Shown: positions 24,441 to 37,865 of the stretch, piece after piece | Numbering within the stretch: position 1 is the first letter of the stretch | How the letters are laid out: every line of letters starts with the position of its first letter | Assembly: GCF_019399895.1 (NCBI RefSeq) | Contig: NC_091866.1 | Location: 8,251,308-8,315,307, forward strand | DNA length: 64,000 nucleotides | DNA from: Cardiocondyla obscurior | Lineage: Eukaryota; Arthropoda; Insecta; Hymenoptera; Formicidae | Direction: 5' to 3' | Made by a program: the position numbers and the translations under genes | The notes under the pieces: generated by a model | The model's database searches: none | The model's input: the letters and a program-made list of their open reading frames with translations, nothing else | Told to the model about the DNA's origin: nothing

Positions 24441-27400
24441 TCCCGCGTGCAATCGGATATCGCGGTACCTAGCAACAGCTACACACGGGAGACAGCGGTA
24501 GAGCAACGTCGTGTATCGATGCAGCCGGCTGTTCGAGGAAGAAGCTATTCCGTCTCTAATACGCTCGATCTTAACGACGAAACAATTAAGATCGGAGCAA
24601 ATAGCTGCGCGGTTTCATCTTCTCCGTCGGATAATTCCAAAATAAGCGTGCACATCGAGCGATCTCAGTTTTCGGCAATTTTTTTTTCCCCGACATTATT
24701 TTGCTCTTTCTCTGATTTTAATTTTTACGTTAATTCTCGATCGTTATCTATTCGACACGTATTTCAGCTTTAATTAATGAGCAAAATTGATGGGATAAAA
24801 TCATTTTTCACTCGCGCAAATAAGCGATTGGGCTTCGAAGTAAAGACACGCGTTTCGAAATATATCATAATTTGCGCGCAAGAGTACCAGATGCGGGCGA
24901 TAACGTCCCGGGATCTCTCGCAGCTCGACCACGGACGGATATTCTTGCTATTTTTTCGCGGCGGCGCGTCGGCGCGCCGAGCGGGAACATAAAGGGCGCG
25001 ATAACGTTGGAAAGCGGAAAAACAAAGCGTGCGGCTGCAAGTGCAGCGGTAAGAGGCGCGAGTAGAAGAGAGAGACGGAAGGCAGGGGAGGAGGGAAGGG
25101 AGGAGGGAAGGTAGAGAGAGCGGTACACGTTGCGCGAGCGCGCGAGTGGATGGATAGCGGAGGCCTTTTGTGGTGAGGAGGCGCGCCGCGGCGGCTTTTA
25201 CATCTTCCGAGCTGTTTCCATCAACTTTTCAAATCATGCGCGAGCGAAACCTCCCGGTTCCGCAGAGCCGTGCCCGAGAATCCGTGTCGGTACGTATCAT
25301 GCGACTCGCCGCGCACGCGAGCGCGGCTCTTTCTCTCTTTGCTTCTCGCCCGGCTTCTCCCGGCCGCTGCGCCGCGTACGTGTAGCAGCTACCGTTTTAC
25401 CAGAGAGGAGAGATTCGAGACCGGATAACGAGATAGGCGAGGCCGCTTGCCGAAGCGAGCCCCGCAACTTGGACGCTTCGTACACGCCCGATGATCGCGC
25501 GGGGCACTCCGGGCTTTTTCCCTATTCAGACGTCAGCGGGATATTTCCGTACCGGTATTAGCCGCGCAGAATGCGCCCGCGTCGGATTCGATTATAGTCG
25601 CGCGCTTGTTAGACGAAACGGGGAAACGGCCGGAGGATTTCGCTCGCGTACCGGACACTCGACATTTTACGGAAGATTCCGAGATCCGGCGCGCTTTCTC
25701 TCGTCTTGAGTCTTTAGACGCTCGATTTATTATTTTTTTTTTTCCTTTTTTTTCTTTCTTTTTATCGGTTCGGTACAAATGTGGAAGGTCTTTAAACCAA
25801 GCGAGATCGCTCCGGTAACGAGAATGGTATTGGGTTTGGAATGTTGCCGGTGATAATAACGATAATTATATTTTCCACCGATTGTTTCACGCGCATGTGA
25901 TTTCCTGTCTTGCCGTTGGCTGTGGGTTTTAGGTCTGATCAAACTCGGCGCGAAATGATATTAATGCTGTAATTGATTGGCGCCGTTATAATAAATGACA
26001 TAAATGAGAGCAACTTCCAGCCAGGTTTCACCGTTGCAATATATTACGCGCGATATACACGCACTGACGCGTATCAGCGATAGGTTTATGATACGTGTAG
26101 GTTGGCTGGCTCGTGCCCTTCAACCTTGCGATAAATGTGTGGTTTACGTTTGTCACGGGATTAATAATTAAAACAAAAATCGACCGAAGATTCTGCACGC
26201 GTCAGATTTTTCCTCCGCATTTTCCAACGATTTGCGGATAACGGTAATAATTCTCCAAAGTTGTGAAAGGTAAATTAATAAAAATTAAAAGAATGTATAC
26301 ATTTTTGAATAAATGACAATCAGAAGGTCTTAATACGCTTTCTATATAATTAATCCTCTTTCTTTTTCTTTTTCTTTAAATGCGTTCGTGGGGCGTCTTG
26401 ATTATCTCGAAGATTATCGCAAGCGCTACTTTCCATTAATTAAAAATACTGACAGGTGCCGTTAACACGATGCAGAATATATCGCGATGCGTAATCAGAC
26501 TCGCGCGGCTCGATCACTCGAAAATCCACTTCGACCGGGCGTACGAGAGGGCGGGAGAGCGGACGCACGGTTCGACGAGCATTCTCGCGATTTACGGCAA
26601 TAAGGAATTATTAGCCGGAATGTCTCGCTGGAGAGACTCCGGATTACACACGTACGTCCGACGGTAAAGCGTGTGCGGCGCGGTATCGGTGCGGAGAGGG
26701 TGGGGTGGAGGATGAGAACACCATCGAATTCGAAGCGACGAGGCTCGATGCGTGACACGGTAACGCAAACAGAAATCCGACACGCCAGGCGGACAGAGAG
26801 GACGGACGAACGACGTTGGGGGGGTTTGGGAGGGCGTCACGAGGGGAGTTGAATCGGGTAGACAGACGGCGACAGAGAGGACGCGGGGGTGAACGAGACG
26901 GGGCTTATATCGTTCGCGTTGACTGCGGATCGTGCTCTCTACCCCGTGGTCTCCGGCTTCCAATGTCGACGAGGGTGGAAACGCGAGCTCGTACCATAGT
27001 TTGAGGTCCTCTTCTCTTTTTAGTTCTTTTTTTTTTTTTGTCGCTGACCAGAGGAGGACACGCAAACACGCGCACGCATTCGCTTGATGAACGAGAGAGG
27101 CCGAGTGGCAAAAGTGCAAGGGAGAGAGAGAAAGAGAAAGCGCGAGAGAGCGCAGAGGACAGAGTCGCGGTCACTTCCGTAATACGTTTGTCGCCCCGCC
27201 GGCGTTTTCACGTAAATCGGGGTTGAACAACGGAAACCCGTCCCTAGTGATTCGCTATCGACGGGCTTCCTGGGAAACCGGCCAGCTGCCGATTGACTTT
27301 GCTTTTAAGTAAGATGCAAGGATTACACTGGCTGGTTTGACTTTACTGCAATAAATGTAGAATTAAATCATGAGTAGTCTTAAAAAAAAAATTTTATAAA

Positions 27401-28900
27401 GACCATTGGGAATTTATTATTCTACTTTATTTTAAATTAATCTGTGATGTTATCACGGTGATGTAACCCATAAGTACTCGTTCATTCTATCGAAAACGAC
27501 ACACCATAATAATTTTTTTTTCACGGCTCATATAGAAGATATCTCGAAATATTTCTAGAAAACGATCGTTCCCTCTTTCCCATTTTCTCTCCCTTTTCGC
27601 ATACGTTCATTTTACGACGCACCGCGAAAGACCGCCGCGTTATCATAAACTTTCAGTCCTAAATGCTTCAGCTCGAAAGGAATCGCGGATTTCGTATTCT
27701 GGTATTCTCGAAAGTTTCTGGTATTGTTCCAAGATTGGCGAACTCTTCTATGCCAGACGCAGTCTAAGAGTTCGCGACCCTTTCCTTCGTCAGATGACCC
27801 CGTTGACTCCCGCATATCATCCCGGCGACGTCGCACTCAGGTTTTCCGATTCAATTAGCGTTTTTCGTGCCCTCACGCAGATTGCATTTACGAAACGAGT
27901 GTTCTCTCCAGCTAAAAACGCTATCGATTTCAATTGCCATCAATTTGTCGATTTATAAAAAAAAAAAAAACTATTGATTATAATTTGTAAAACGTGACGC
28001 CAATGATCGTTGAAATGATGTTGAACAAATGCATTTGTTACATTTAGTTCAAAATTGTTACCATAAAAAAGTAATTTGAATTTTTTGTAGATTATCAGAG
28101 GTATCTTATCGATTGAAATTATATGTTATCAATCGATCGCCAATACCGTACCGCCGATAAAATGCCGCACTGTCAAATATCGATTTTTGATAATTAGCCT
28201 TTAATTAGAAGCCGCACACACAAACCGCATAGTGTTATATTACGACAAAGTGTATATAAGGAGTAGAGGCGTTATGAATAGAATTATTAGTAATTTACCA
28301 TATTATCGGAACATATTTTCAATCGATCGAATATTAAATTGATTTTTGATTGCTAATAAGAAATAGTCTGGATCGCCTCGGGGACCCAGCAGGCTTTTCG
28401 ATAAACTAGATTTAACGAGCGAGAGGGAAAAAGAGAGAGAGAGAGAGAGCGTATCAATGTGGTCGCTAGTGCACTTAGGCTTTTATCTTTTATCGGGACA
28501 TTTTTAATCGACTATGCGATACGCCATATATTTTTGTACGACGCCGCGCAACGATTTTCGATACAAAGCCCGCTAATTAAACCCGATCGGTGGAGATTAG
28601 TAGCGCGTGATATTCAATAAGATACATATCCAAGAAATAGAACTGTAAACGCGCATCGCTGGCGAGCCGCGTTTTACCTTTTAGCTGAGACACGCTCTTA
28701 ATCGACCGCGAATACTACATCGGCGCGGCCACACCGGCATCGATTTCCGATATGGAGCCGCTAATTAGAGCCGGCGGGCCGCACTGCGATGCGACGCGAC
28801 GCGACGCGACGGTCGGGACGGCGCGGCGCGACGGGGTTTATCGCATTTCCAGGCGTCGCTGATATTATATTAGCTGGCCGGCCGATCAGTCGACCAAGGT
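24441..28900. other. Intronic stretch, no gene recognised
   Basis: CpG-rich DNA (24880-25720 and 26480-27230, the latter purine-skewed) alternates with AT-rich DNA (25960-26460 and 27320-28680). A TATATAAGG box is at 28253-28261, GA microsatellites lie at 27118-27155 and 28432-28450, and a GCGAC tandem run is at 28786-28812. The reverse frame at 26592-27119 is low complexity. No conserved exon was found. Confidence 0.35.
28786..28812. repeat. GCGAC pentanucleotide tandem repeat
   Basis: Five near-perfect GCGAC/GCGAT units in a CpG-rich patch directly after TAATTA-containing sequence. Noncoding. Confidence 0.85.
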
Positions 28901-30650
28901 GGAGAACTATCTCGGCATAACGCGGTCTCTCCTGCGTGATTTAGGTTTCACGCAGCGTGTCTCTCTTTCTCTCCCTATCTCCGTCTCCCTTTCCCCTTAA
29001 GTGCGGGCTTTTTACTGCGAGGCTTACGGGCCGGTCGGTTGGCCCGGACTCACCGCGACTCTTTTCACGCGCTCTCGCTACCCCCTTTTGTCCCCCTGAC
29101 GGAATGTCTCCTGCTTCAGCTCCATGCCTCTCTCGCTCTTTCTCTCGCGTTCGTCCCGTATAATGCGCGGCGGCGGTAAGCCGGCTAGCAGCTGCCTGCC
29201 TTCCGTGCAACCAACAAGGCTAGCGGTCCGATCTGACCGGCCCGTTCCTCCACGTACCGCTCTCCACGCATGGAATCTCCGGAGATTCTCTCCTCCGCCT
29301 CCCCAGCGTCTCGCCGCGTCTTTTTCCTCCTCCACCGCCACCTTTCCATCGCGCCGTCACTACTTCGTCGACGCTACTTCCACCAGCGACCCGCCGCTTC
29401 ACCGCGCCGGCGGTATATCCCACTTCTCATCCCGCTACGTCTTTCTCCGTTCCTCCTCGCGAGATCCTTTTGCGCGCGTTCTCTCTTTCCTCCCCTCGAA
29501 ACGTAGATACGGTGAGCCTCTGCGTGTGTAGTGCCTCCTCGTGACTTCCAGTTTGTCGCGGACACCGTCCTCCTTCCGCCGCGCGTCCGCTCTCGCTCTT
29601 ACGCTCAGGCCGCGAGCTTCCCCACTCGTGGGATCTCCCCTTTCGTCCTATACCGTGCCCCCGTGTCCTCCCTACGCTCCGGCTGTCCCGCTTACTCTGT
29701 TCCGACACCGCAGGCGGCTCCGAGCGACGCCTGCGCGAGAGTGAGGAAAAGCGCACTTGGCTGGCACGAGTGCGAGCGGGACGTAGGGAGCAGTGAAGAG
29801 GTAGAGAGTCAGAGAATGCCGAAGTTTCGTCCGTGGTAGCCGTCGCCGGTGCCGACCGGGCGCGCAAGTATTGTCCGGATCTCGTCCCGCTCCGGGCTTA
29901 GGGGTCCCGTTTGAAGGCGCAGCTGGAGAGAGGCTCGGGGGGGCCCTCCCGAGTCTGATATGAATCTTTGTGCCGGGAGGGCGGCCCGCACACTCGACGG
30001 CTAACGGCGGGGTGGCATCCGTCCTTAGAGAAAGAAGCGAGGAGACGAGGGGAGACCACGGCGACGAGCTCGTGTAATAATTTATTCCGTTTAGGCTCCC
30101 TGTCAAGTCTCTTCGACGCTGGATGCAGGCCCTTCTTCTTCCTCTCCTCCTTTTCTTCCTCCTCCGCCTCCTCCTCATTCTTCTTTTCCTCTATTTCTGC
30201 GCTTCCTCTCGTCCGTACGCTCTCTGCCTTTCCCCACAGCTCCAAAAGATCCGCACGCGCACCTCATTTGCGAGCGTGTGTATACGCGTACGATCGCCGC
30301 GGTCCGAGCGCGTCGCTAAACCGGACTCGGTAAATATCGTTGCCAGTATCGAGAAAAGCGCGACGCGTACGTCCGCGATCTTCCAATGCACGTTAGATAT
30401 CGGATTTAAGCCTCCGCGCGTCCCACGACAGCGGTCGATGCACGCGACGAGCATCGGGAAAATCTGTGACAGACTGGGAGCCAGGAGATAGATGGAGGAT
30501 CGTGATCTCTCTTCACGTGTTGAACGGAGGGAAGAAAGAGATACGGGGCGACCCCGCGCTTCGTTTCACTTTGCGTCAGCACGACGGTACCCCGGGAGCG
30601 AGAGAGAAAAAGAGAGCGTACAGCCGATAACGCGATGTCTTCTCGTCAAG
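28901..30650. other. CpG- and CT-rich intronic island
   Basis: Pyrimidine-skewed on the + strand at about 28960-29720 and again at 30120-30240, with a more G-rich segment between. A donor-like ACG|GTGAGC is at 29511-29516. Frames of 100-170 codons are present in several phases on both strands, as expected from the composition, and none has a recognisable domain. This is a candidate internal regulatory island. Confidence 0.3.
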
Positions 30651-31870
30651 AATCGTATGACAGTTTAACGCGACCTAGCGCGACCCGATTTAAAGCGAAA
30701 TAATAAATCGTAGCGAGAAAGATCGCGTCGTAAATGCGAAGTTGTACGTTTACGCATTTATAGTTTCCCCGGTCTATTACCATGCACGTTAATTATGTTT
30801 ATTACTATAATTTACCTATCATATTCTCTCGGCTGCGATTTTAATTGAGATATATACCGAAAGGGAAACTTCGCTGCGGCGCGGGTCGTATTAGGTAGTT
30901 ATTAATTGTATAATATTAGAGGGGAACGTAGGTGAGAAAAAAAAAATTCAGGTGTCGCAACACCTTTTTTTTTATAAGAGTTCGCTCCGTAGGTCCGAAT
31001 AGTCCGATAGGGACGAGAACGATGGGTCAAATGCTGATATTTCGCATCGTCATTGTGATGGTACAAAACGTCACGATGAAACGTAATAACGTTGTAATAA
31101 AACGCGACCGTTCGCTCACACGCCACACGTCGGCTTGACTTTAACGTCGCGTTCATCTGACATTTCGTGACACCGGGTTACGCAAGCGTGATACTGCCCA
31201 TCGGTTATAATTATTCGACCGCCAATTAAACGCGTTAGAGCGTCGGTATTTCGCTCATTTATTTTACTCGCGAAGACGTGAATGTGGCGTACGGCGAGAC
31301 GCCTTCGCCTTCGTCAAAAATAAAGTACGGTAATCTAAATGCGCGGAGAAGCACACGCGGGCCGTTTCTCGAATTCAGATTCTCTTAATATCGATCCGAG
31401 GTCCCCGGGTGATATTATATATTTATAAGCGTTAGAGAAACATTTGACAATTTTTACAAAGCCTCATGCAAATGGCGTCAAAAATATTAGCATTCAAACG
31501 ACGCGTTAATCATTATTCATGAAATTCCTGAAGAACGAAATAACGATTGAAATTAACGACACATGACTTTCATACGTATTTCGTAAATTGTAGCCTCTTG
31601 ACAAATTTAATGTGTTTTTATCAAAAGCTCACATGTATTATTAAAAAAAAATTTTCGCGTTCCTTTCTCTTCCTTTTTTTTCTTTTTTTTTATAATTTTG
31701 AACAAATATCTAAATTTGATAACCGTGTAATTTGTACATTTTTCGAGATACGTCAGCTAATTAATTTTCAGCATGCGAGTCTTGCTAAACTTCTATAAAT
31801 TGCTAAACGCGAATATTAATAATCGGCGATTGGGTTTAACCGCACACGGAATCGCAGAGGTGATCATTAT
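30651..31870. other. AT-rich intronic stretch, no gene recognised
   Basis: Mostly AT-rich with A/T homopolymer runs near 30938-30976 and 31640-31691. A back-to-back TAG|GTGAGA at about 30930 lacks a pyrimidine tract. I see no gene. Confidence 0.35.
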
Positions 31871-32345
31871 CGGGTACAATCTCGTCGAGGTGGTCTTTGG
31901 TGCTCGCGAGAGTATTTCCGGGGACGGGCGGACGTTCCGGTTTTCCGTCGGATCGTCCGGTTAGCGAGCGTGCCGGACGCGGCTTTTCGGATGATTGGCT
32001 GCGCGACCGGCGCGCGCGATCGGTTTCCGGTCACGGGCCGTCCCGGATTCCAGGTCGGCGCGTTGGTGTGAGTCGCCGACTACCTACCCTCTCTTATCGA
32101 TTCGCGCGCTTTGGCGTCGCCGAAGTCGTAGTTATCGTCGTCTCGTAGCAGTCACCGTCGTCGTCGTCGTTAGCGACGCGATGAGGAGCCACTCGGACGG
32201 ACGGCTCTCGGGACGACGAGTGGTTTTACGAGTGGACAGTTAGGGTCGGCCGAGAGAGCGATGAAAGTTTCTCTCCCTCGCGTTTCCGCAGAGGGGGGTC
32301 CGCTGAGTCTTCCCCGCCAGCGCCAGGCTCGTCCGGTATTCCAAG
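31871..32345 (+). promoter_or_regulatory. Candidate internal promoter in the long intron
   Basis: A compact CpG-rich block that lacks the CT skew of the other islands. It has an inverted CCAAT box (GATTGGCT) near 31993, a GTC/TCG trinucleotide stretch at 32120-32180 of the kind often seen in insect 5'UTRs, and a strong donor-like GT|GTGAGTC near 32069. ATGs at 32181 and 32261 open frames of 20 and 95 codons with no known domain. It lies 5.4 kb before the second NOL4 exon, so a transcript starting here would skip the Ser/Thr-rich leader. The promoter call is inference from composition. Confidence 0.25.
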
Positions 32346-35300
32346 AAGGTGCCGGGACACTTTCTGATAACTACGATCGCGATAAAGCCGCCGCCGTTAC
32401 TCCGGCAGAGATGCGGGAGTGGAATTTTTTTTTTTTTTGGAGAAAACCGTTCCTTTTAGGAACGAAAATATTAGGAAGATTAATCTTCTCGCGTTTGAGA
32501 CCGCGCTTGAGATCGCGTTCTCGTCGATCGGAACAATTGCATTTCTAACGCAAATAGAACAAATCCTTTTTCGAGATTTAAATAAGGCGATGTGCATTTT
32601 CGATGATCGCGTCGCGTATTTCAGCGGATAGTTTTGCGGCAAAACGTTTTGTCCCGTTTGCTCGTAAGACTTTCGTTTCCTACATCTTATTCCTTTTAAC
32701 GAATGTAACGAAACGTACATATTTTTACCTTAATGAAGACACTTGTGTGTAGAAGACGTCGCGCAGCGTGGAGTTTCGAAATTTGATATAGAGCGGATAA
32801 AATAAATGCGCTAAAATGATTTCGGTTAGAGTAGACGACGCGAAGAAAGTTCCGCGCGCATTTTTCTGTATCGATCTGTAGCGGTTTGTGGGTGTAACGC
32901 GAGTATGCCCGGAGCTAATGGGACGCTTTATGGTGGGTTTGACCTCGATAACGCGGTTCGCGGGATGTACCAAAAGAGCGGACGTTATCGGAAAAATCTA
33001 CAGTCGGCGCTTTTGGATTTAAAAAGCGCGAATAAAACGGCCGCGAGGAAAAATCGTTGTTAGTAAACAAAAAAAAAAAAAAAAAAAAAAAAAAGAAAAA
33101 AGAGCCGTGATTAGCGTAGTGCGATTTCGCAGAATCCGAGAATTGTATCTCTGGGATGTGTGCACGCACACACGCGCCCACACACGCTGCCACGTACGAA
33201 AATGGCACCAATCGCGCACTTTTCGCCTCCGAGAGCGCGATCGATACACTTGTTGTAAATTATCCTCGTGCTCGGCGGCTCGAGTTACCAAAGAAGCCGT
33301 GGTCGCGCCGGAGAAGTTCGAAATTGCTTCGGAGCGATTTCGCCGAACGGATTCGATATGCCCGGGTTCGAAATAATATCTCCACCTCAATATTGAAATC
33401 TCTTTCTAATATCTTGCATTCGATAAGAGAGCACGGCATCGGCGAGATATATCGGTGAAACATGTCAAGGGCCGTTTTTCGAATATCTCTCGGGTAGTGT
33501 ATACCGAAGTAGCCCAGCGACGTCATTCATAATTAACGGAGCGTCATTTGTAATAACGAAATGTCATCGAATAACGGAGCCCTTAATTGTGGCGTTTTCA
33601 AATGAAAATCGCTGATTTAAATTCGATTGACTTCTCTGGATTTCGCCGCACTTTTTTATTAGCTCCGTTTTTACTCGCGGCCCGCATTTTCAACTTTTCA
33701 TCGCGTCGCATAAATACTCTTCCGTGCAATATCGTCGAAAGATTTACCGGAAATGCGGCTTTTGTGTCCTCTTATAATTCTATAGGTTTATTCGAAATAT
33801 TCTTTATTTCTTCGCAGCACGGAGCGGCCCGACCGATTGAAAACTTGGCGATTCGCGAGGAGAAATCCTCTCTCGGCACTCGTACGCGGTACTTTGAATT
33901 TAATTGTTGATCGTGGACCGCGAAAATTTCACAATCGCGGCGACACAATGGCCGGCTTGGAGAAATGCAGTAATAAACCCGATTCCGTTCCCGGCGAAAA
34001 AGAGGTTGCTCGAACGGAGGAGGCCGCCGGCGTCTCGTCGCATCGTTTTCGTCTCCTTGATTACGAATACCTTTCCCTTCGTAGATATCGAATATGACTT
34101 TGGCGTCGGGGCTTTTCCTCCCTGCTCGTCGCTGACGCGGCCGGCTCTTCTCTCGCTCTCTGTCGCGCCGTCTTTCTCTTACGTTCTCCCGTTCCTCATC
34201 TCGAGCGTTCTCGCGCGCCGGCATCCCGCGGCACTCAACAGGGGCCGGTCGTTTATCTAAATGGCTACTGGGTGGCCCGGCCGGCCGTGTCCCGTTCCAA
34301 CAAACCAAAACTAACCCAATCACACGCCTCCCGGGCTCCGGCGCGCCGAAGAAACGACCCCGAGAAGAGCTGATATCCTAAGCTCGGTGATTGTCGTGCC
34401 AGCAAAACTGTGCCTGGATTTCTCGGTACTACGGTCAAGCCTGTCCGTCCGTCTGCCCGGCTCGGGTCGTCGGTATCGCCATTGTCGTTATCATTGTCGC
34501 TTGCCGGGTAATGGAGGTAATCCGACCTCGTTGAGAGAATATTTAACGGCCGGTTCCCCGGCCCGCGCACGCGAACGATGCCGCGCTACTTTCCCGCCGC
34601 TTCCTAGTATCGTTGTTATGCAACGCTATGACGCCACTTCGTACTGTTTCAATAGCCAGGGCTGGCAGGGCGGTCGTCCCCGGCTCATTGATACGCGCTT
34701 ACCAAGCAAGCTCGCGCGCGGGATTGCGTTTTACAGCCGCCGGCGACGGCGCGGCTTACACGCGACCCTGCAGATCCTGCGAGATTGCCGTAGCAAGTGT
34801 CGAAGTAATCGCGCCGGAGGCACTTCTGTAAACTGGACGTATCGTCTAAAGAAATGGCCGTGTACCGCCGTGAAAAATCGTTGCGATTATTTTAGATGCC
34901 TCGTCGCTGCGATCGTGCGGTGGACGTTAATTATTACGGAATATATACCATGACAGTTTAAACGTCGCGATTGTAGGCTCGCTGGACGTCAGGTAAAAAC
35001 TCACGGAGCGTCTCAGCCGTTTAGATAACGCGTCGATATTTTCGCGGCGGAGTAGAAGGCATTCGAAAGTGCCCGATGACGAGTCTGAGCTTTTCTCCTT
35101 CGGCGTCTTTTTTTCTCTAATCTGCCTCCGGAAGAGGACAGCTGATTTTCCACCGGCCACCCGGTACGTGGGTTTCCTCCCCCGTCCGCGCCCGATTCGC
35201 GGCGTCCCGACGATGAACGGCGCTGAGCGGCGTGGCGCGATTCCCTCGTGAATTTTTTTAATCCGCTTCGCCGGTCGCCGTGTCGCGCTGTTTTCTCCCC

Positions 35301-37712
35301 TCGGCATTGCGCTGCGGCGGCAGCCAACGTTCGGGTTCGTTTAAAATGCAAACTCGTTCGTGGTCCGCGGGGGCTTTAAAAACAGCCTCCATACCTATCT
35401 GGATTTTCGTTTGCCGTGCCGCCGCATCTTGCGGCCCCGCCGGGTCTTGCTGCGCCTCATATAGGGATTTATGGCAGCGCTGACGCGTTTCTATTCTGGA
35501 TCGCGTCTCGTCGCGTTGAGAAATATCTTCCCCCGACGCGTTCTTTCGTCACCTGCTTTCGCACACCGATTTTCCTCTCGGCGGCTTACTCGATTAAAAA
35601 GACCGGCTTGCAATCGTAATTATTCCATATCGATTGGCGCACTTTATTTTCTAAATCATGAGCGCACCTCGAATCAACCGCGAGCCGATCAATTTTTAAT
35701 TGTTTGTCTCCGCCTTACGTAGATTCAAGTAGCTTCTACTGATAGCTTCCTACAGGAGATTTCTTTTTTGTACGCCAAGTAAGAGATCGTATTGCTTTCC
35801 TCAAAATTAAAAATTTTTTTTTTTTTTTTTCCATTAAAGTAAGCGATTTTTTCAAGTCTCGAATCAGTATGACGCTGTCCTGTTTCAGTTATTGCACGGC
35901 ATCGGTTCGGAAAGATTTTAAATAGCACCGTAATTGCTTGATTAAATTACTTTACGATCTTAAACGCGTTTTTTGCGTCGTAAAAAAAGACTCGGAATCG
36001 AATAGTCACATTTAGCGTTGAACTGTGGTAAATGCGGGTCTTCCCTTCGCGCCTTTGCCTCGATAAAGAAAAGAGACGCTGGGCGAAAGTGAGCTCGGGC
36101 TCTCACGGCTTTCCTGGTAATTTGACAGAGAGATAGAGCCCAGTTCTACATTCCTTTGACCGGCGGGATGATTCAACGGGCACTGATGCATTAGACGATC
36201 GTCTAATCATTGACGCAGATATACGTTGCAAGTAAAGGTGAGGGTGGGACGCGGTTAATTAACTTGGCCGTGTAACGTGGAGCGATGCCGAGGGCAGGCG
36301 TCGGGTAAAGGGCTAAATTTATCTCCGATAGTTCTTTGAGCCTCTTTCGTACACGCACTTCCGTCTTTTAATCCTCCGATACGACGTGCGTTACTCTCAT
36401 TTAAAATGTTCTATACTCTGCAATAAAAATATAAAGATATTTAAAGTATCAGTATCAAAAAGAGCTTTTTTTTTTTACTTTAAATTATGAAAGACTCGAT
36501 AATTTCAAACGTATTTCGTGGCAATTACGAACGCGCTGTAAATGTAGCGAAATAAAGTGTCCCGCGGTGATTGGAAATCATTTTAACAATCGCGGCTTCG
36601 TTGCAAAGTGCGTTAATCCTGTGCCTACTTTCGCGGATAACAGTTTAAGAGCAGCGAAGGTGACGTTTCATTGCGAAACGCAGCGGGGGTTTCGCGAATA
36701 CGATCGGAATAGGCGTCGCTATTGTTATCTCGCTTGACCACAGCCACTTAAGCCCGTGCGCTAAACTCCACGAGTTCAACTTTACCCTTCAACAGGTGTT
36801 TAGGGAAATACAATAATGTCGCGCATGCGCGCCGAACTTCTTGAGGTCGCAAAGTTCGCTGGAACAATCTGACCGCGACCATGCCCGCGGGCGATGCCGG
36901 TACTTAGGACGAGATTAATTAAGATTACGCAGGACGCGCCGCGGTTCTCAACTCTGGCCCGGACGGAGGCGAGTAAATTTTCACGCGACTCCTGAGGAAT
37001 TTCGTCAATGCATGCGAGACGGGAAACGGCGGGTAGCTTGATTAAAAAGATGCGTTGCTAGATCAACTCCAGATCTACTTGTTGTCTTCAATTTGAGTAA
37101 AATTCTAACCGAGAACTTACATCTTGTTCTCTTTTTTTTTTAAATATATTATTAAATAGGTTTCAACAGCATTGTGATATATTTATTAATTAGATAATTT
37201 TATGGAATAACGATGGTTTTTATAAACTATTTTTCTTTGCGATTACTAAAATATTCAGAATTTCTTGCAATTTTTTTTTTGAAATAAAGTACAGGTAATA
37301 AATCAATGTTTTAATATAATTGAACTTTGTTCTAAATAGCTTAATTAAAACTTTACGTTTAAAATTGCAGAAATTGTTATAGTAATTAGAATAAAAAATG
37401 ATTTTGTGTTATCTATAACGAGTAAAGTCTGTTTTATCGTTGGTACGTACCTCCACGGGAGAATTGATAAGCTGATAGTCGGTAAGGTGGAGTATCAGGG
37501 TTAACGTTGGTATCACGGTAACAGCTGGTAAGCTGAACACACGTTTGCCGATCGTGAAATCCTAGAGAGAAGTTTCAAGTTGTCTCTTGCACAATAGGTA
37601 GCGTTTGAATATAGTATAAGTCTTTAAAAAGTGTTAAAAAGAAACTTATTATATTTATATAGTAATAAATTATACACTTTTTATTAATTTTTGTATTTAA
37701 TTCTGTTTATAG
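32346..37712. other. 3' part of the long intron, no gene recognised
   Basis: Mixed composition, becoming strongly AT-rich from 37080 to the acceptor. It holds a 26-base poly-A at 33069-33094, a T-run at 35814-35830, and CpG-rich DNA at 33900-35500 without a convincing exon. At 37293-37302 a CAG|GTAATA follows a T-run by about 14 bases, a weak second ratchet-like site. The reverse frame at 33772-34323 is Arg/Glu-rich with no family match. Confidence 0.35.
33069..33094. repeat. Poly-A tract of 26 bases
   Basis: Uninterrupted A homopolymer in intronic DNA. No retroposon body or target-site duplication could be recognised beside it. Confidence 0.9.
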
Positions 37713-37865
37713 ACTTTAAACGGCGCTGAGGGTACGGTTCCACCTGGACGAGTGTACAAAAAAGTCGCGATTGTGGAGAATTTCTTCGACATCATTCACG
37801 CCGTTCATGTCGATCTCGAAGGACGTCCTGGGAAGCATGCCGGCCAAAAGCGCACCTACAGAACG
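37713..37865 (+). CDS. Nol4: NOL4-family protein, coding exon 2 (residues 396-446)
   Basis: A 153-base exon encoding 51 residues in phase 0 at both ends. It carries a highly characteristic NOL4 segment: RVYKKVAIVENFFDII followed by HVDLEGRPGKHAGQKRTYR. The matching vertebrate segment, as I recall it, has the same order (RRVAVVEDFFDII then RKHAGQKRTYK), which fixes the family and the frame. The acceptor is TTCTGTTTATAG ending at 37712. The donor is ACG|GTAAAA at 37866, which is weaker than the others and might allow alternative splicing. Because the exon is a multiple of three, skipping it would keep the frame but remove a conserved block. Confidence 0.95.

Larger units (their letters stand above)
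8335..37712 (+). other. 29.4-kb intron of the NOL4-family gene
   Basis: Starts with GTGAGT at 8335 and ends at a pyrimidine-rich acceptor (TTTAATTCTGTTTATAG) with AG at 37711-37712. Both flanking exons are in phase 0 and encode adjacent blocks of the same protein family, so the intron follows from the protein order. No other conserved protein could be recognised inside it on either strand. Subregions with notable composition are listed separately. Introns this long in an otherwise compact insect gene usually carry enhancers and sometimes alternative promoters. Confidence 0.85.

Noticed and set aside
33069..33094. Poly-A tract as the tail of a retrogene
   Set aside because: No intronless coding remnant and no target-site duplication visible next to it.
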